Origin: Vibrio sp. D404a | GTDB lineage: Bacteria; Pseudomonadota; Gammaproteobacteria; Enterobacterales; Vibrionaceae | Direction: 5' to 3' | Assembly: GCF_030248535.1 (NCBI RefSeq) | Contig: NZ_JAHGAJ010000036.1 | Coordinates: forward strand, 41,208 to 105,207 | DNA: 64,000 nt | In this document: in pieces, positions 19,240 to 28,091 of the stretch | How the letters are laid out: the number at the start of each line of letters is the position of its first letter | How positions within the stretch are numbered: position 1 is the first letter of the stretch | Notes under the pieces: generated by a model | What the model saw: the letters and a program-made list of their open reading frames with translations, nothing else | What the model was told of the DNA's origin: nothing | The model's database searches: none | Made by a program: the position numbers and the translations under genes

Positions 19240-20340
19240 ATGTGGCACTTTCAAAATCCAGTTGAAATTATCAGTGGTGATAATGCATTAAGCGAATTAC
19301 ATTCAAGAATAAATGGGCGCAATTATTCAATAGTCACCTATGACAACGACGTATTTAAAACATATACAGAAGAAGTCATTCAAGCGATTGGTCACCAGCC
19401 CAACCACATTATTGATGGTGTAGTTGAAAACCCTCACTTTGATAATTTAAGTCTGCTTTGTGACCAATTAGGTCAGCAAAAAGAGAATACCGAAGTTTTT
19501 GTCGCGCTTGGTGGCGGTTCAGTAATGGACACCACAAAGGTATTGGCCGCGAGCAGTGGTGATTTCAATCGTGTAGTTGACTACTTAACAGGCAAAGTAG
19601 ATGCGGACTCGTTGACTTACCAAGAAATCATTGCGATACCAACCACTGCAGGAACAGGCAGTGAGGTAACACATTGGGGCACCGTTTGGGACCCAGAAAA
19701 CGACAAGAAATACTCTCTATCCGACCCGAGACTATACCCAACAGCAGCCATTGTACATGCGCCATTTACGGCAAAGCTACCGGTCTCAATTACCGTAAGC
19801 ACTGGGCTTGATGCTCTCTCTCACGCACTTGAAAGCTTATGGAATAAAAACCGGAATCCGATCAGTGCGGTTTTTGCTGTCACAGCATCAAAAGCGATCA
19901 TCACTATATTGCCGAAACTGGTAAAACAACCCACAAACTTAACACTTAGAACCAAAATGCAAGAAGCAGCTTTGATGGCAGGCCTCGCTTTCTCGAATAC
20001 AAAAACCTCTATTGCCCACAACATGTCCTACGCGGTCACACTAGAAAAAGGCACAGCACATGGCATTGCATGCAGCTTTACGCTACCCGCAATCATTCGC
20101 TCTATTGACACCGACGACCAAGAGCTCATCAACTATTTAGAAACTATTTTTGACTCAAGCATTGGGCAAGCTGCCAAAAAAATGGAGCGATTTCTTAACG
20201 AGCTCAATATTAAAACAGATCCAATCAGTTACGGATATTCAAAAGAACAATGGAATAGCTTAGTAGAGCAAGCATCACAAGGCCAAAGGGGGAGAAATTT
20301 CTCAGGAAATATTAATCAACTTATTGCGAATTTTAATTAA
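19240..20340 (+). CDS. Iron-type alcohol dehydrogenase, probable phosphonoacetaldehyde reductase / 2-hydroxyethylphosphonate dehydrogenase
   Basis: 366 aa group III Fe-ADH. The NAD-binding region shows VALGGGSVMDTTK and the specific loop IPTTAGTGSEVT. Metal ligands are the Asp and His in TGLDALSHALES and the two His in SIAHNMSY and GTAHGIAC. PhpC-type enzymes of this family interconvert phosphonoacetaldehyde and 2-hydroxyethylphosphonate in phosphonate biosynthesis. Here phnX lies 15 bp downstream, so I infer the oxidative direction, feeding phosphonoacetaldehyde to PhnX. It is the first gene of an apparent seven- to eight-gene operon. The 247 bp upstream are very AT-rich; no operator was identified. 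Confidence 0.7.
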   Translation: MWHFQNPVEIISGDNALSELHSRINGRNYSIVTYDNDVFKTYTEEVIQAIGHQPNHIIDGVVENPHFDNLSLLCDQLGQQKENTEVFVALGGGSVMDTTKVLAASSGDFNRVVDYLTGKVDADSLTYQEIIAIPTTAGTGSEVTHWGTVWDPENDKKYSLSDPRLYPTAAIVHAPFTAKLPVSITVSTGLDALSHALESLWNKNRNPISAVFAVTASKAIITILPKLVKQPTNLTLRTKMQEAALMAGLAFSNTKTSIAHNMSYAVTLEKGTAHGIACSFTLPAIIRSIDTDDQELINYLETIFDSSIGQAAKKMERFLNELNIKTDPISYGYSKEQWNSLVEQASQGQRGRNFSGNINQLIANFN

Positions 20341-20354
20341 ATTGGATTTATGAA

Positions 20355-21170
20355 ATGAAAACAGTAGAAGCAGTTATATTTGACTGGGCAGGAACCACGG
20401 TTGATTTTGGTTCTTTTGCTCCCACCACAATTTTTGTTGAAGCATTTAAAGAAGCCTTCAATTTCGAAATAACTCTAGGCGAAGCTCGTGGCCCAATGGG
20501 AATGGGGAAATGGGATCACATTCGTACGTTGGGCAACGATGAAGCAATCTCGGCACGTTGGATTCAACATTTCGGTGCACCTATGACAGACGAGCAAGTC
20601 ACCGCCATTTACAACGCTTTCATGCCATTGCAAATAAAGAAAGTTCAGCAACCTGAGCATTCAAGCTTGATCCCCGGAGCTACTGAAACATTAGCGTTTC
20701 TTGCCCAGCACAACATTAAAGTCGGATCGTGTTCTGGCTACCCTCGCCCAGTGATGGAAGCACTTATCCCGGCCGCAGCAGCAAATGGTTATAGCCCCGA
20801 TTGTGTCGTAGCTAGCGATGATCTTCGAGCTGGCAGCCGACCAGGCCCTTGGATGGCACTCCAAAACGTCATTGAACTCGGTGTGAATAGCGTTGCTCGA
20901 TGCATCAAAGTCGATGACTCAGTACCAGGCATAGATGAAGGACTGAATGCTGGAATGTGGACCGTCGGACTTTCCCTCTCTGGTAACGAAGCAGGATTCA
21001 CGCTCAATGAATTCTTAGAAGCAACCGACGAACAGAAAGCCAATGCTCGCGAACTGGCGAGCAAAAAACTGCGAGACGCTAACGCGCATTACGTCATCGA
21101 TACGATCGCAGACCTACCAGCTGTTATCAACGATATAAACCGCCGCATCGCTGCTGGCGAACGCCCTTAA
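20355..21170 (+). CDS. phnX: Phosphonoacetaldehyde hydrolase (phosphonatase)
   Basis: 271 aa HAD-superfamily enzyme. The nucleophile motif is VIFDWAGTTVDFGS near the N-terminus, the Schiff-base Lys lies in GPMGMGKWDHIRTL (about residue 52), and the third motif is VDDSVPGIDEG. The enzyme splits phosphonoacetaldehyde into acetaldehyde and phosphate. Normally PhnX follows the transaminase PhnW in 2-aminoethylphosphonate breakdown, but no phnW is present in this cluster. The ADH gene takes the upstream position instead, pointing to a hydroxyethylphosphonate route. Confidence 0.92.
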   Translation: MKTVEAVIFDWAGTTVDFGSFAPTTIFVEAFKEAFNFEITLGEARGPMGMGKWDHIRTLGNDEAISARWIQHFGAPMTDEQVTAIYNAFMPLQIKKVQQPEHSSLIPGATETLAFLAQHNIKVGSCSGYPRPVMEALIPAAAANGYSPDCVVASDDLRAGSRPGPWMALQNVIELGVNSVARCIKVDDSVPGIDEGLNAGMWTVGLSLSGNEAGFTLNEFLEATDEQKANARELASKKLRDANAHYVIDTIADLPAVINDINRRIAAGERP

Positions 21171-21196
21171 AACTGACAAAACGAAGATTGGACACC

Positions 21197-22342
21197 ATGG
21201 CAGATATACATCTTTCAAATATTAAAAAATCATTTGGTCAAACGGAAATCCTAAAAGGAATCAATCTTGATATAAAGGATGGTGAGTTTTTAACATTGGT
21301 CGGGGCTTCAGGCAGCGGGAAATCGACGCTGTTACGAATAATCTCAGGCCTCGAAGAACAATCAGAGGGTCACATCCGCATTGGTGGTACGGATATTTCG
21401 GATAAACGTCCAAAAGATCGCGACCTTGCTATGGTTTTCCAATCTTATGCGCTCTACCCGCATTTAACCGTGCGCGAGAACATGCAAGTGCCTTTGAGAA
21501 TGCGTATGCCACTTTGGCAAAGGTTCCCCTTTGTAGACAAAGTAAACAGCGAAAGCAGAGCATCAGCCAAATCGATCGATCGTCGCGTTCAGGACGTGGC
21601 GGGGCAACTGCATATCGAACACTTACTAGACCGTAAACCCGGTGAACTGTCCGGAGGACAGTGCCAACGCGTAGCGTTAGGCCGAGCGATGGTAAGAAAG
21701 CCTTCTGCGTTTCTGATGGACGAACCTCTTTCCAATCTGGATGCAAAGCTGCGTGTCCACATGCGCGGAGAGTTAACACAAATTCACAGAGATATTGGCA
21801 CAACCTTTGTGTACGTCACACACGACCAAGTGGAAGCGATGACCATGTCTGATCGCATTGCACTTCTTGTAGAAGGCGAACTGATACAAGTCGACACGCC
21901 TACCAATATGTATAACAACCCAAATCATCTTAAAGTTGCTGAGTTTATTGGTAGTCCAAAGATCAACACGATTCCAGCTTTGGTTGATGACCATGGCTCA
22001 ATAATCTTTGATGGCCAAGCATTGGATAACGTCAAACTCAACGCCACCAAATGTGATGCTCCCATTACCATTGCCGTACGATCCGAAGACATGAAAATTG
22101 TTCCTAACGGCAAGATGCAAGCATCTATTACCCATATTGAAAACATGGGTGGCGAGAAGATCATTTTTGCTGAAGCCAACTGGTCAAAAGGCAAAATCGC
22201 CATCAAAGTTTCAACCAAAGAAGCTGCCTACTTAACACAAGGCGATACCATTTATCTCGAAATGAATATCGAAAACCTCATGTACTTCAATCGAGATGGC
22301 AGTCGTATTCAACAGATCGATATCATGATGGAGGCAGCATAA
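21197..22342 (+). CDS. ABC transporter ATP-binding protein (UgpC/MalK type)
   Basis: About 381 aa. Walker A is GASGSGKST (about residues 36-44), signature LSGGQCQRVALGRAMVRKP, Walker B AFLMDEPLSNLDAKLR and an H-loop VYVTHDQVEAM. A C-terminal OB-fold regulatory domain follows, as in the MalK/UgpC/MsmX group that energises sugar and glycerol-3-phosphate importers. About 20 extra residues (PLWQRFPFVDKVNSESR) are inserted before the signature motif. The in-frame TTG at 21188 is less likely than ATG 21197. It is followed 1 bp later by the first permease. Confidence 0.88.
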   Translation: MADIHLSNIKKSFGQTEILKGINLDIKDGEFLTLVGASGSGKSTLLRIISGLEEQSEGHIRIGGTDISDKRPKDRDLAMVFQSYALYPHLTVRENMQVPLRMRMPLWQRFPFVDKVNSESRASAKSIDRRVQDVAGQLHIEHLLDRKPGELSGGQCQRVALGRAMVRKPSAFLMDEPLSNLDAKLRVHMRGELTQIHRDIGTTFVYVTHDQVEAMTMSDRIALLVEGELIQVDTPTNMYNNPNHLKVAEFIGSPKINTIPALVDDHGSIIFDGQALDNVKLNATKCDAPITIAVRSEDMKIVPNGKMQASITHIENMGGEKIIFAEANWSKGKIAIKVSTKEAAYLTQGDTIYLEMNIENLMYFNRDGSRIQQIDIMMEAA

Positions 22343-22343
22343 A

Positions 22344-23273
22344 ATGTCCCAAGAAATGGCAATGCCACTTCCATCTCAAAAAGCAGACAAACTTACCCTA
22401 GGGCAAAGGCGCGAGCAACGAAGTGCTTGGCTACTCACACTGCCTGCAGTGGTACTTATGATGCTGTTCTTAATCGGCCCCATTATTGCCGTCATTACCT
22501 TGTCATTTACCGATTGGCAACTTGGCATGGCCAGCTTCTCTTGGGTGGGCATTGATAACTATATCCAACTAATCAATGACGACACATTTTGGAAAGCACT
22601 TAAAAACACCCTACTTTATGTCGGTATCGTTTTGCCATTTTCGGTCATCGGTGGCCTTGCTATCGCCATCCTAATCGAAGCAAGACCTAGTGGAAAAAGT
22701 GTCTATCGGACTGCATTTTTCCTACCAGTAATGGGAACGTTGATCGCAATGTCGATTGTTTGGGAATACATCCTGCAACCCGACTTCGGCCTACTCAACA
22801 TGATACTGAATCAACTCGGTGTCGATGGGAAAAACTGGCTCAACGACAAAGACACCGTGATCTACGTACTCGCGGCCATAGGTATCTGGCACCAACTTGG
22901 TTACAACATGGTTCTATTCATGTCTGGCCTTATGGCGATCCCTAAACATCTATACGAAGCCGCTGAGATGGATGGCGTCCCTAATGGTTTGTCACGCTTC
23001 AAACTCATTACATGGCCAATGTTAGGGCCAGTCACGCTCTTCGTGCTGGTGATCTCTGCAATCAAAGCATTTCAAGTGTTTGATACTGTTGAGGTGCTCA
23101 CCCAAGGCGGACCAAGTAAAAACTCTGAAGTATTACTGCACCTTATGTATGTCGAAGGGTTCCAATTCTTCCGCACAAGTTACGCAGCCGCGATCACCGT
23201 TATTTTTCTGTTCATTGTACTGATGATTACCGTTGTAAAAATGCGTTTTATGGAAAAGAAGGTTCACTACTAA
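22344..23273 (+). CDS. ABC transporter permease (UgpA/MalF type)
   Basis: 309 aa with six predicted membrane helices. The EAA-loop YEAAEMDGVPNGLSRFKLITWPML that contacts the ATPase is at about residues 210-235. Such permeases pair with a second permease for carbohydrate- or glycerol-phosphate-type substrates. It overlaps the next gene by one base (TAATG), showing tight coupling. Confidence 0.88.
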   Translation: MSQEMAMPLPSQKADKLTLGQRREQRSAWLLTLPAVVLMMLFLIGPIIAVITLSFTDWQLGMASFSWVGIDNYIQLINDDTFWKALKNTLLYVGIVLPFSVIGGLAIAILIEARPSGKSVYRTAFFLPVMGTLIAMSIVWEYILQPDFGLLNMILNQLGVDGKNWLNDKDTVIYVLAAIGIWHQLGYNMVLFMSGLMAIPKHLYEAAEMDGVPNGLSRFKLITWPMLGPVTLFVLVISAIKAFQVFDTVEVLTQGGPSKNSEVLLHLMYVEGFQFFRTSYAAAITVIFLFIVLMITVVKMRFMEKKVHY

Positions 23274-24100
23274 TGAAACGACTCGATTTGTTTGGTCTCT
23301 TTCGCCACATCACACTCGTTATTTTTGCGTTGGCTTTCCTAATGCCCTTTATTTGGATGGTTCTCACTTCCATCAAACCAGAAAACGAGATCTTCTTAAA
23401 CGAAATACGTTGGCTTCCAGAAAGGTTCGCTGGGTATGAAAATTACAGCACAGCACTGTCTGAAACCCCACTGCTCAAATTCATGTTGAATGGTGTGATA
23501 GTCACTGTCGCCATTTTCTTGAGTCAGATAGCTGTCGCTGTGCCAGCATCATACGCACTATCAAAGTTGCAGTTTAAAGGTAAGCAAGTGGTGTTTATCG
23601 CAATTCTTGCTTGCTTGATGATTCCACCGCAAGCGGTATCTATCCCATGGTACCTATTGATGTACAAATTCGGATGGTTAAACAGCTATGAAGGCCTGAT
23701 CGCACCATTCTCTATCTCAGTATTCGGCATATTCTTGATGCGTCAGTTTTTTAATTCGGTACCGGATGACCTTATTTCTGCTGCTCGTTTAGACGGTTTT
23801 AGTGAATTCGGGATCATCTGGCGAATAATGGTACCGACCGCGATACCAGCATTAATCGCCTTTGGAATTTTTTCAATCGTCGCTCACTGGAACGACTACT
23901 TCTGGCCTCTCATCATAGCTAACAGCCAGGATGTTTACACGCCACCATTGGGGGTTGTCGCCTTTAAGAGTGATGAAGCTGGTGACAATTACGGGCCACT
24001 AATGGCAGCGGCAACAATCATCGTTGCTCCGTTAATCATCGCCTATTTATGTGCGCAAAAACGTTTTATTGAAGGCATTACGATGTCAGGAATGAAGTAA
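23273..24100 (+). CDS. ABC transporter permease (UgpE/MalG type)
   Basis: 275 aa, six membrane helices, with the EAA-like loop ISAARLDGFSEFGIIWRIMVPTAIPAL at about residues 165-190. It forms the importer pore with the preceding permease. A hairpin in the 128-bp gap to the next gene may change the ratio of binding protein to permease. Confidence 0.88.
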   Translation: MKRLDLFGLFRHITLVIFALAFLMPFIWMVLTSIKPENEIFLNEIRWLPERFAGYENYSTALSETPLLKFMLNGVIVTVAIFLSQIAVAVPASYALSKLQFKGKQVVFIAILACLMIPPQAVSIPWYLLMYKFGWLNSYEGLIAPFSISVFGIFLMRQFFNSVPDDLISAARLDGFSEFGIIWRIMVPTAIPALIAFGIFSIVAHWNDYFWPLIIANSQDVYTPPLGVVAFKSDEAGDNYGPLMAAATIIVAPLIIAYLCAQKRFIEGITMSGMK

Positions 24101-24125
24101 CACATCTGTTATTGCAAGAAACACC

Positions 24126-24168
24126 TTTGAGCATACCCAAGATGGTTTAAACACCGGACATGCTCAAA
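24126..24168 (+). promoter_or_regulatory. Hairpin between permease and binding-protein genes
   Basis: 9-bp perfect inverted repeat TTTGAGCAT / ATGCTCAAA with a 25-nt loop and no T run. It may protect transcripts or partly terminate, as intercistronic hairpins do in other ABC importer operons. Confidence 0.4.
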
Positions 24169-24228
24169 TCAACTTAGACCAATAGTCCGAAGGAAACAGG
24201 GCTAAACATTGAAGTATCGGAGAATAAA

Positions 24229-25467
24229 ATGACACGTAAGTTTATCGCATTTGCCGCTATGACCTTATCAACATCAGCGGTTGCAGATACGACCATTGTT
24301 GTGCAATACCCATATGGCGAGCTATTTGATGGGCTACACAAACAATTGGCGCAAGACTTCGAACAGGCTCACCCAGATATCAAAGTTAAGTTCCGATCCA
24401 ACTACGAGAACTACGAAGATGCAACACAAAAAGTCATGCGTGAGGCAATTACGAATCAGTTGCCAGATGTTAGCTTTCAAGGATTAAACCGCGTCTTGCC
24501 TCTATACGAACGTAACATTGCGGTACCTCTTGATCAGTTCATTACTGAAGAAGATAGAACACAAAACGGTTATGACGACTCCATGATGTCTCCAAGCAAA
24601 TTTGATGGGCAAACATATGGGTTACCCTTTGCTGTATCGATGCCCATCGTCTACTTCAATGCAGACTTAGTAAAACAAGCAACTGGCGAACCTACACTGC
24701 CAAGTTCATGGGCAGATATTTACTCTGTCGCTGCAAAAATCAATGAGCTCGAAGGTAACCCTAAAGGCATGTATTACGACTGGAACATCACAGGAAATTG
24801 GTTATGGCTATCTCTTGTTATGTCACAAGGCGGCGATATTTTACGTGACGGGAAAGTAGCATTCGACGGAGAAGAGGGACAGTGGGCGATCAACCAATTG
24901 GCTCAAATGCATACTAAAGCCGACATGCCGGACTACCAGCGCAGAAGTGCAGAACGTTCATTTGGCGCAGGCAACATCGGTATTTATGTCACGTCAACAT
25001 CCAACCTAGCCATGTTCGAACGCTCTATTGGCGATAAGTTTGAACTGAAGACAGTCCAATTCCCAGAAGTACGTGATGGTGGCACTTTGCCAGTGGGTGG
25101 TAATGCGGTTGTTATGCTTTCTAAAGATAAGAAACAACAGGAAGCAGCGTGGAAATACATCAAATACATCACTGGTCCAGAGGGAAATCAACAGATCCCA
25201 CATTTTACGGGTTATATGCCGCCCAACCAAATAGCAGCTCAATCTTTAGACGCTTTTTATCAAGAGCGACCAAATCATAAAACCGCAGTATCGTCGCTGC
25301 CTTTGATGGACACGTGGGTTTCTTTCCCTGGTGCTAATGGTTTGAAGATTACCGATGTAATATCAGACGAACTCCACACAGTCGTATCTGGTGCGCGAGC
25401 TCAGGGTGATGAACCTAAGGCTGTACTCGAAGAAATGAGTAATAAAGTAAATCAACTTTTGAACTAG
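24229..25467 (+). CDS. Extracellular solute-binding protein (UgpB-like, family 1)
   Basis: 412 aa with a Sec signal peptide ending around STSAVA. The mature part has the family 1 layout (HPDIKVKFRSNYENYEDATQ, PDVSFQGLNRV, FAVSMPIVYFNADLV, PLMDTWVSFPGANG). Its relatives bind glycerol-3-phosphate, glycerophosphodiesters or oligosaccharides. With PhnX, an ADH and a phosphodiesterase in the same operon I infer an organophosphonate ester, possibly glycerol- or sugar-linked, as ligand. Binding residues were not modelled. Confidence 0.85.
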   Translation: MTRKFIAFAAMTLSTSAVADTTIVVQYPYGELFDGLHKQLAQDFEQAHPDIKVKFRSNYENYEDATQKVMREAITNQLPDVSFQGLNRVLPLYERNIAVPLDQFITEEDRTQNGYDDSMMSPSKFDGQTYGLPFAVSMPIVYFNADLVKQATGEPTLPSSWADIYSVAAKINELEGNPKGMYYDWNITGNWLWLSLVMSQGGDILRDGKVAFDGEEGQWAINQLAQMHTKADMPDYQRRSAERSFGAGNIGIYVTSTSNLAMFERSIGDKFELKTVQFPEVRDGGTLPVGGNAVVMLSKDKKQQEAAWKYIKYITGPEGNQQIPHFTGYMPPNQIAAQSLDAFYQERPNHKTAVSSLPLMDTWVSFPGANGLKITDVISDELHTVVSGARAQGDEPKAVLEEMSNKVNQLLN

Positions 25468-25527
25468 AAACCAATAGGTCAGTTCCTCATTGCATTTAGG
25501 GGCTGGCCTTTGAATTAAGAGAGACAT

Positions 25528-26157
25528 ATGATTGTTTTTGATTTTGATGGGGTAATCTGCGACAGCTTAGAAGTGTGCCGCAATGCGTGCCAATATGCTG
25601 TTGGTAAGCAACACTCTCCCATACTCATTGAAACGAATCCGTTCCGATACTTAGATCCAGTGACATTTGAAACCCTTGCCTCTGAACTCGGGCTAGATGA
25701 GCCACAATTTGCTAGGGACGTGGGTGAGTTTGTGTCCAATAACAGTACTAAGACGAAATTCTTCTACGGCATTGACGCAGTAGTCCAACAACTATCTCAA
25801 TCACACCGCCTATTCATCGTCAGTGCCAGTAATAGCGAAGCAGTGCGTCTCCAATTAGTGAGGCATGGTTTGGATTCCTATTTTGAAGATATTTTAGGGG
25901 GCGATAGACCTGGTAGTAAGAGTGAGAAAATCCTTGAACTGAAACGCACCCACTCAACGGCCGCGATTATGATTGGTGATTGCATTAGTGATATCAAAGC
26001 CGCTCACGAGAGCAGTTCACAATCTATTGCTGTGACTTGGGGGTGGCAATCGCAGAGTTACTTAGAACAGGCTAAACCGACTGCAGTCGCACAAAACGTC
26101 TCAGCATTAACATCAATAGTGCACCAACTATCCGACATATCTGAATTAATGGCTTAA
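25528..26157 (+). CDS. HAD-family phosphatase, operon member
   Basis: 209 aa HAD hydrolase. The nucleophile motif is MIVFDFDGVICDSLE, motif II is IVSAS, and motif III/IV is MIGDCISDIKAA. Cap type and size fit phosphoglycolate-phosphatase-like enzymes. It starts 60 bp after the binding protein gene and ends 2 bp before the phosphodiesterase start. It may remove phosphate from the alcohol released by the neighbouring diesterase (for example glycerol phosphate), but this is inference. Confidence 0.75.
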   Translation: MIVFDFDGVICDSLEVCRNACQYAVGKQHSPILIETNPFRYLDPVTFETLASELGLDEPQFARDVGEFVSNNSTKTKFFYGIDAVVQQLSQSHRLFIVSASNSEAVRLQLVRHGLDSYFEDILGGDRPGSKSEKILELKRTHSTAAIMIGDCISDIKAAHESSSQSIAVTWGWQSQSYLEQAKPTAVAQNVSALTSIVHQLSDISELMA

Positions 26158-26159
26158 TC

Positions 26160-26972
26160 ATGAAAATCATTCACTTAACAGACACTCATCTGGGTTACAC
26201 TGGCCAAGAAATCTATCAACGATCCCCTATTCCCGCTTTAGAAAAGGCCATTAAGAGTATCAACCAAGAGCACACCGACGCTGAGATGCTGGTGATCACC
26301 GGAGATTTGGCTCATGCAGGTCACCCAGAGGCTTATCAAAACCTCAAGTCCATTCTAGAAAAATTAACTATCCCCTATCATTTAGTCATCGGAAACCATG
26401 ACGACAGACCAACGATTTCAGAGCTATTTCACGACTTTGAGTTGGATGAAAATGGCTTTGCCCAAAAAGTAATCACCACTAAAAAAGGGCTATTTATCCT
26501 TCTCGATACCGTCATTGAAGGCACACACGCAGGCTACTATTGTGAAACGCGTTTTGCGTGGCTTGAAAAACAATTAGCGAAAGCGAATAACACTCCCGTG
26601 TATGTTTTTATGCATCATGCTCCTTTTGACACCGGTATCCCCGCGATGGATGTAATCAGCCTAGAGAAGTCACACGGTGAACGACTGGGAGAGCTCTTCG
26701 ATAAATACAACAATGTTAAACACCTATTTTTTGGTCATTACCATCGTCCTATCGCCGGACAATGGCGCGGCATTGCATTTTCAACACTCCGTGGGATGAA
26801 CCATCAAGTACGCTTAGACCTTCACAGAGATAATATGATTCAAGGATGTTTTGAAGAGCCTCAATACTGCGTCGTGCTTCTGGAAGACGATCGTACTCTT
26901 ATTCACTACCATGACTACATGTATCAGAGTGAGCACTTTGATATTGGCAACCCTGTAGAGGCTCACATATAA
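26160..26972 (+). CDS. GpdQ-like binuclear metallophosphodiesterase
   Basis: 270 aa, close to the length of GpdQ and class III cyclic-nucleotide phosphodiesterases. Metal-binding motifs are complete: LTDTHLG (Asp and His), ITGDLAH (Asp), IGNHDDR (Asn and His), FMHHAPF (His) and FGHYHRP (two His). GpdQ-type enzymes cleave glycerophosphodiesters and also phosphonate monoesters in vitro. In this operon such activity would free a simple phosphonate from its ester before oxidation and C-P cleavage. It lacks a signal peptide, so it acts after import. Confidence 0.8.
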   Translation: MKIIHLTDTHLGYTGQEIYQRSPIPALEKAIKSINQEHTDAEMLVITGDLAHAGHPEAYQNLKSILEKLTIPYHLVIGNHDDRPTISELFHDFELDENGFAQKVITTKKGLFILLDTVIEGTHAGYYCETRFAWLEKQLAKANNTPVYVFMHHAPFDTGIPAMDVISLEKSHGERLGELFDKYNNVKHLFFGHYHRPIAGQWRGIAFSTLRGMNHQVRLDLHRDNMIQGCFEEPQYCVVLLEDDRTLIHYHDYMYQSEHFDIGNPVEAHI

Positions 26973-27040
26973 AACATTGTGACTCCATTCATATATGCTG
27001 GCCTCTATCGATGGTATTTTTCGTTGAGGCCATCTATGGT

Positions 27041-27946
27041 TCAGAAATGAAGAGGGTTGTGTAGAGTCGGCTCTGCACACTTTAAGAAGGCTTGAACAAG
27101 GCGACTTCCCAAACGTTCATTAGAAACAGCAAAACTATACTTCATCCCTAAATGGCTGTTCTTAAATGATTTTGCAATAATTCGAGCGTCTTCAATATGC
27201 TCGTGCTCGGTGACAACACTGACACCTAACCCCTGAGCGACCCCTTCACGTATCGCTTCACGGCTGCCAATTTCGAGGTTACCAGCAAGTTGTATGCTGT
27301 GCTCATCAAGAGCTTGTTCAAAGATAGCTCGAGTCATCGAGCCATGTTCACGACACAACAAAATTTGATTATTGAAATCTGAATACTCTAATGACTCTTT
27401 CCCTGACAAAGGATGCTCTTTAGGCAAAATTGCGATGAGCTTATCTTCCTGACATAAGAATGTACGGAAACCTGGAATAGCTTGTTTATGTACAAACAAC
27501 CCGACATCGACTTCTCCAGTTTGTAGAAGGTTTAGGGCTTTCTCATTAGAGCCATAGACAACTTTGATTTTAATTTTTGGATACTTGGTGACAAAGTGTT
27601 TGAGTGCTTGAGTGATGTGGTAAGGACTCACCGCAGAAATGGTAAGTGTGCCGTGAATCAACTTACCATGAGATTGCATAAACTCATCGATTTCACGCAC
27701 ACCATTAATGACAGAGCGACACAAAGGCATTAACTGTAACCCTAGGTCTGTTAAGCGGTTATTCCCCCTCCCCCGAGTGAATAACTTAGCGTTGTAGAGC
27801 GCTTCCAATTCACCGACCTGCTTTATAATCGTTGGCTGGGATAAACCCAAATTGTCTGCTGCTTTCTTAAAACTCCTGTATCGCCCTACTTCATAAAACG
27901 CCCTAAGCAGTGGCAGCGTTATTGGTGATACTCTCCTGTCAAACAT
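27041..27946 (-). CDS. LysR-family transcriptional regulator
   Basis: 301 aa. The N-terminal winged helix (LRAFYEVGRYRSFKKAADNLGLSQPTIIKQVGELE) is followed by a two-lobed effector domain. It is convergent with the phosphonate operon and begins 70 bp after it. LysR proteins often control adjacent phosphonate genes, so it is the best candidate regulator, but its own promoter faces the opposite side and no binding site was identified upstream of the operon. Confidence 0.82.
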   Translation of the reverse strand: MFDRRVSPITLPLLRAFYEVGRYRSFKKAADNLGLSQPTIIKQVGELEALYNAKLFTRGRGNNRLTDLGLQLMPLCRSVINGVREIDEFMQSHGKLIHGTLTISAVSPYHITQALKHFVTKYPKIKIKVVYGSNEKALNLLQTGEVDVGLFVHKQAIPGFRTFLCQEDKLIAILPKEHPLSGKESLEYSDFNNQILLCREHGSMTRAIFEQALDEHSIQLAGNLEIGSREAIREGVAQGLGVSVVTEHEHIEDARIIAKSFKNSHLGMKYSFAVSNERLGSRLVQAFLKCAEPTLHNPLHF

Positions 27947-28008
27947 CGAACTAATCCAAACTCCCTGATAAAAAACCGTTACTGATATTAAAAAGAACGA
28001 TTATTACC

Positions 28009-28085
28009 ATGACAATAAGACAAGTGGATGACGAAGCAATAAAACAATGGGTTATTAACGCTCGAAGGCATAAAGCCTATAAAAT
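28009..28085 (+). pseudogene. Possible 5' fragment of a ribbon-helix-helix antitoxin gene
   Basis: The first residues MTIRQVDDEAIKQWVINARR resemble the N-terminus of FitA/StbC-type RHH antitoxins. After about 24 codons the frame runs into antisense sequence of the isochorismatase-like copy. No toxin gene is adjacent. Weak evidence, recorded only as a possible scar at the repeat boundary. Confidence 0.25.
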
Positions 28086-28091
28086 ACTTAG

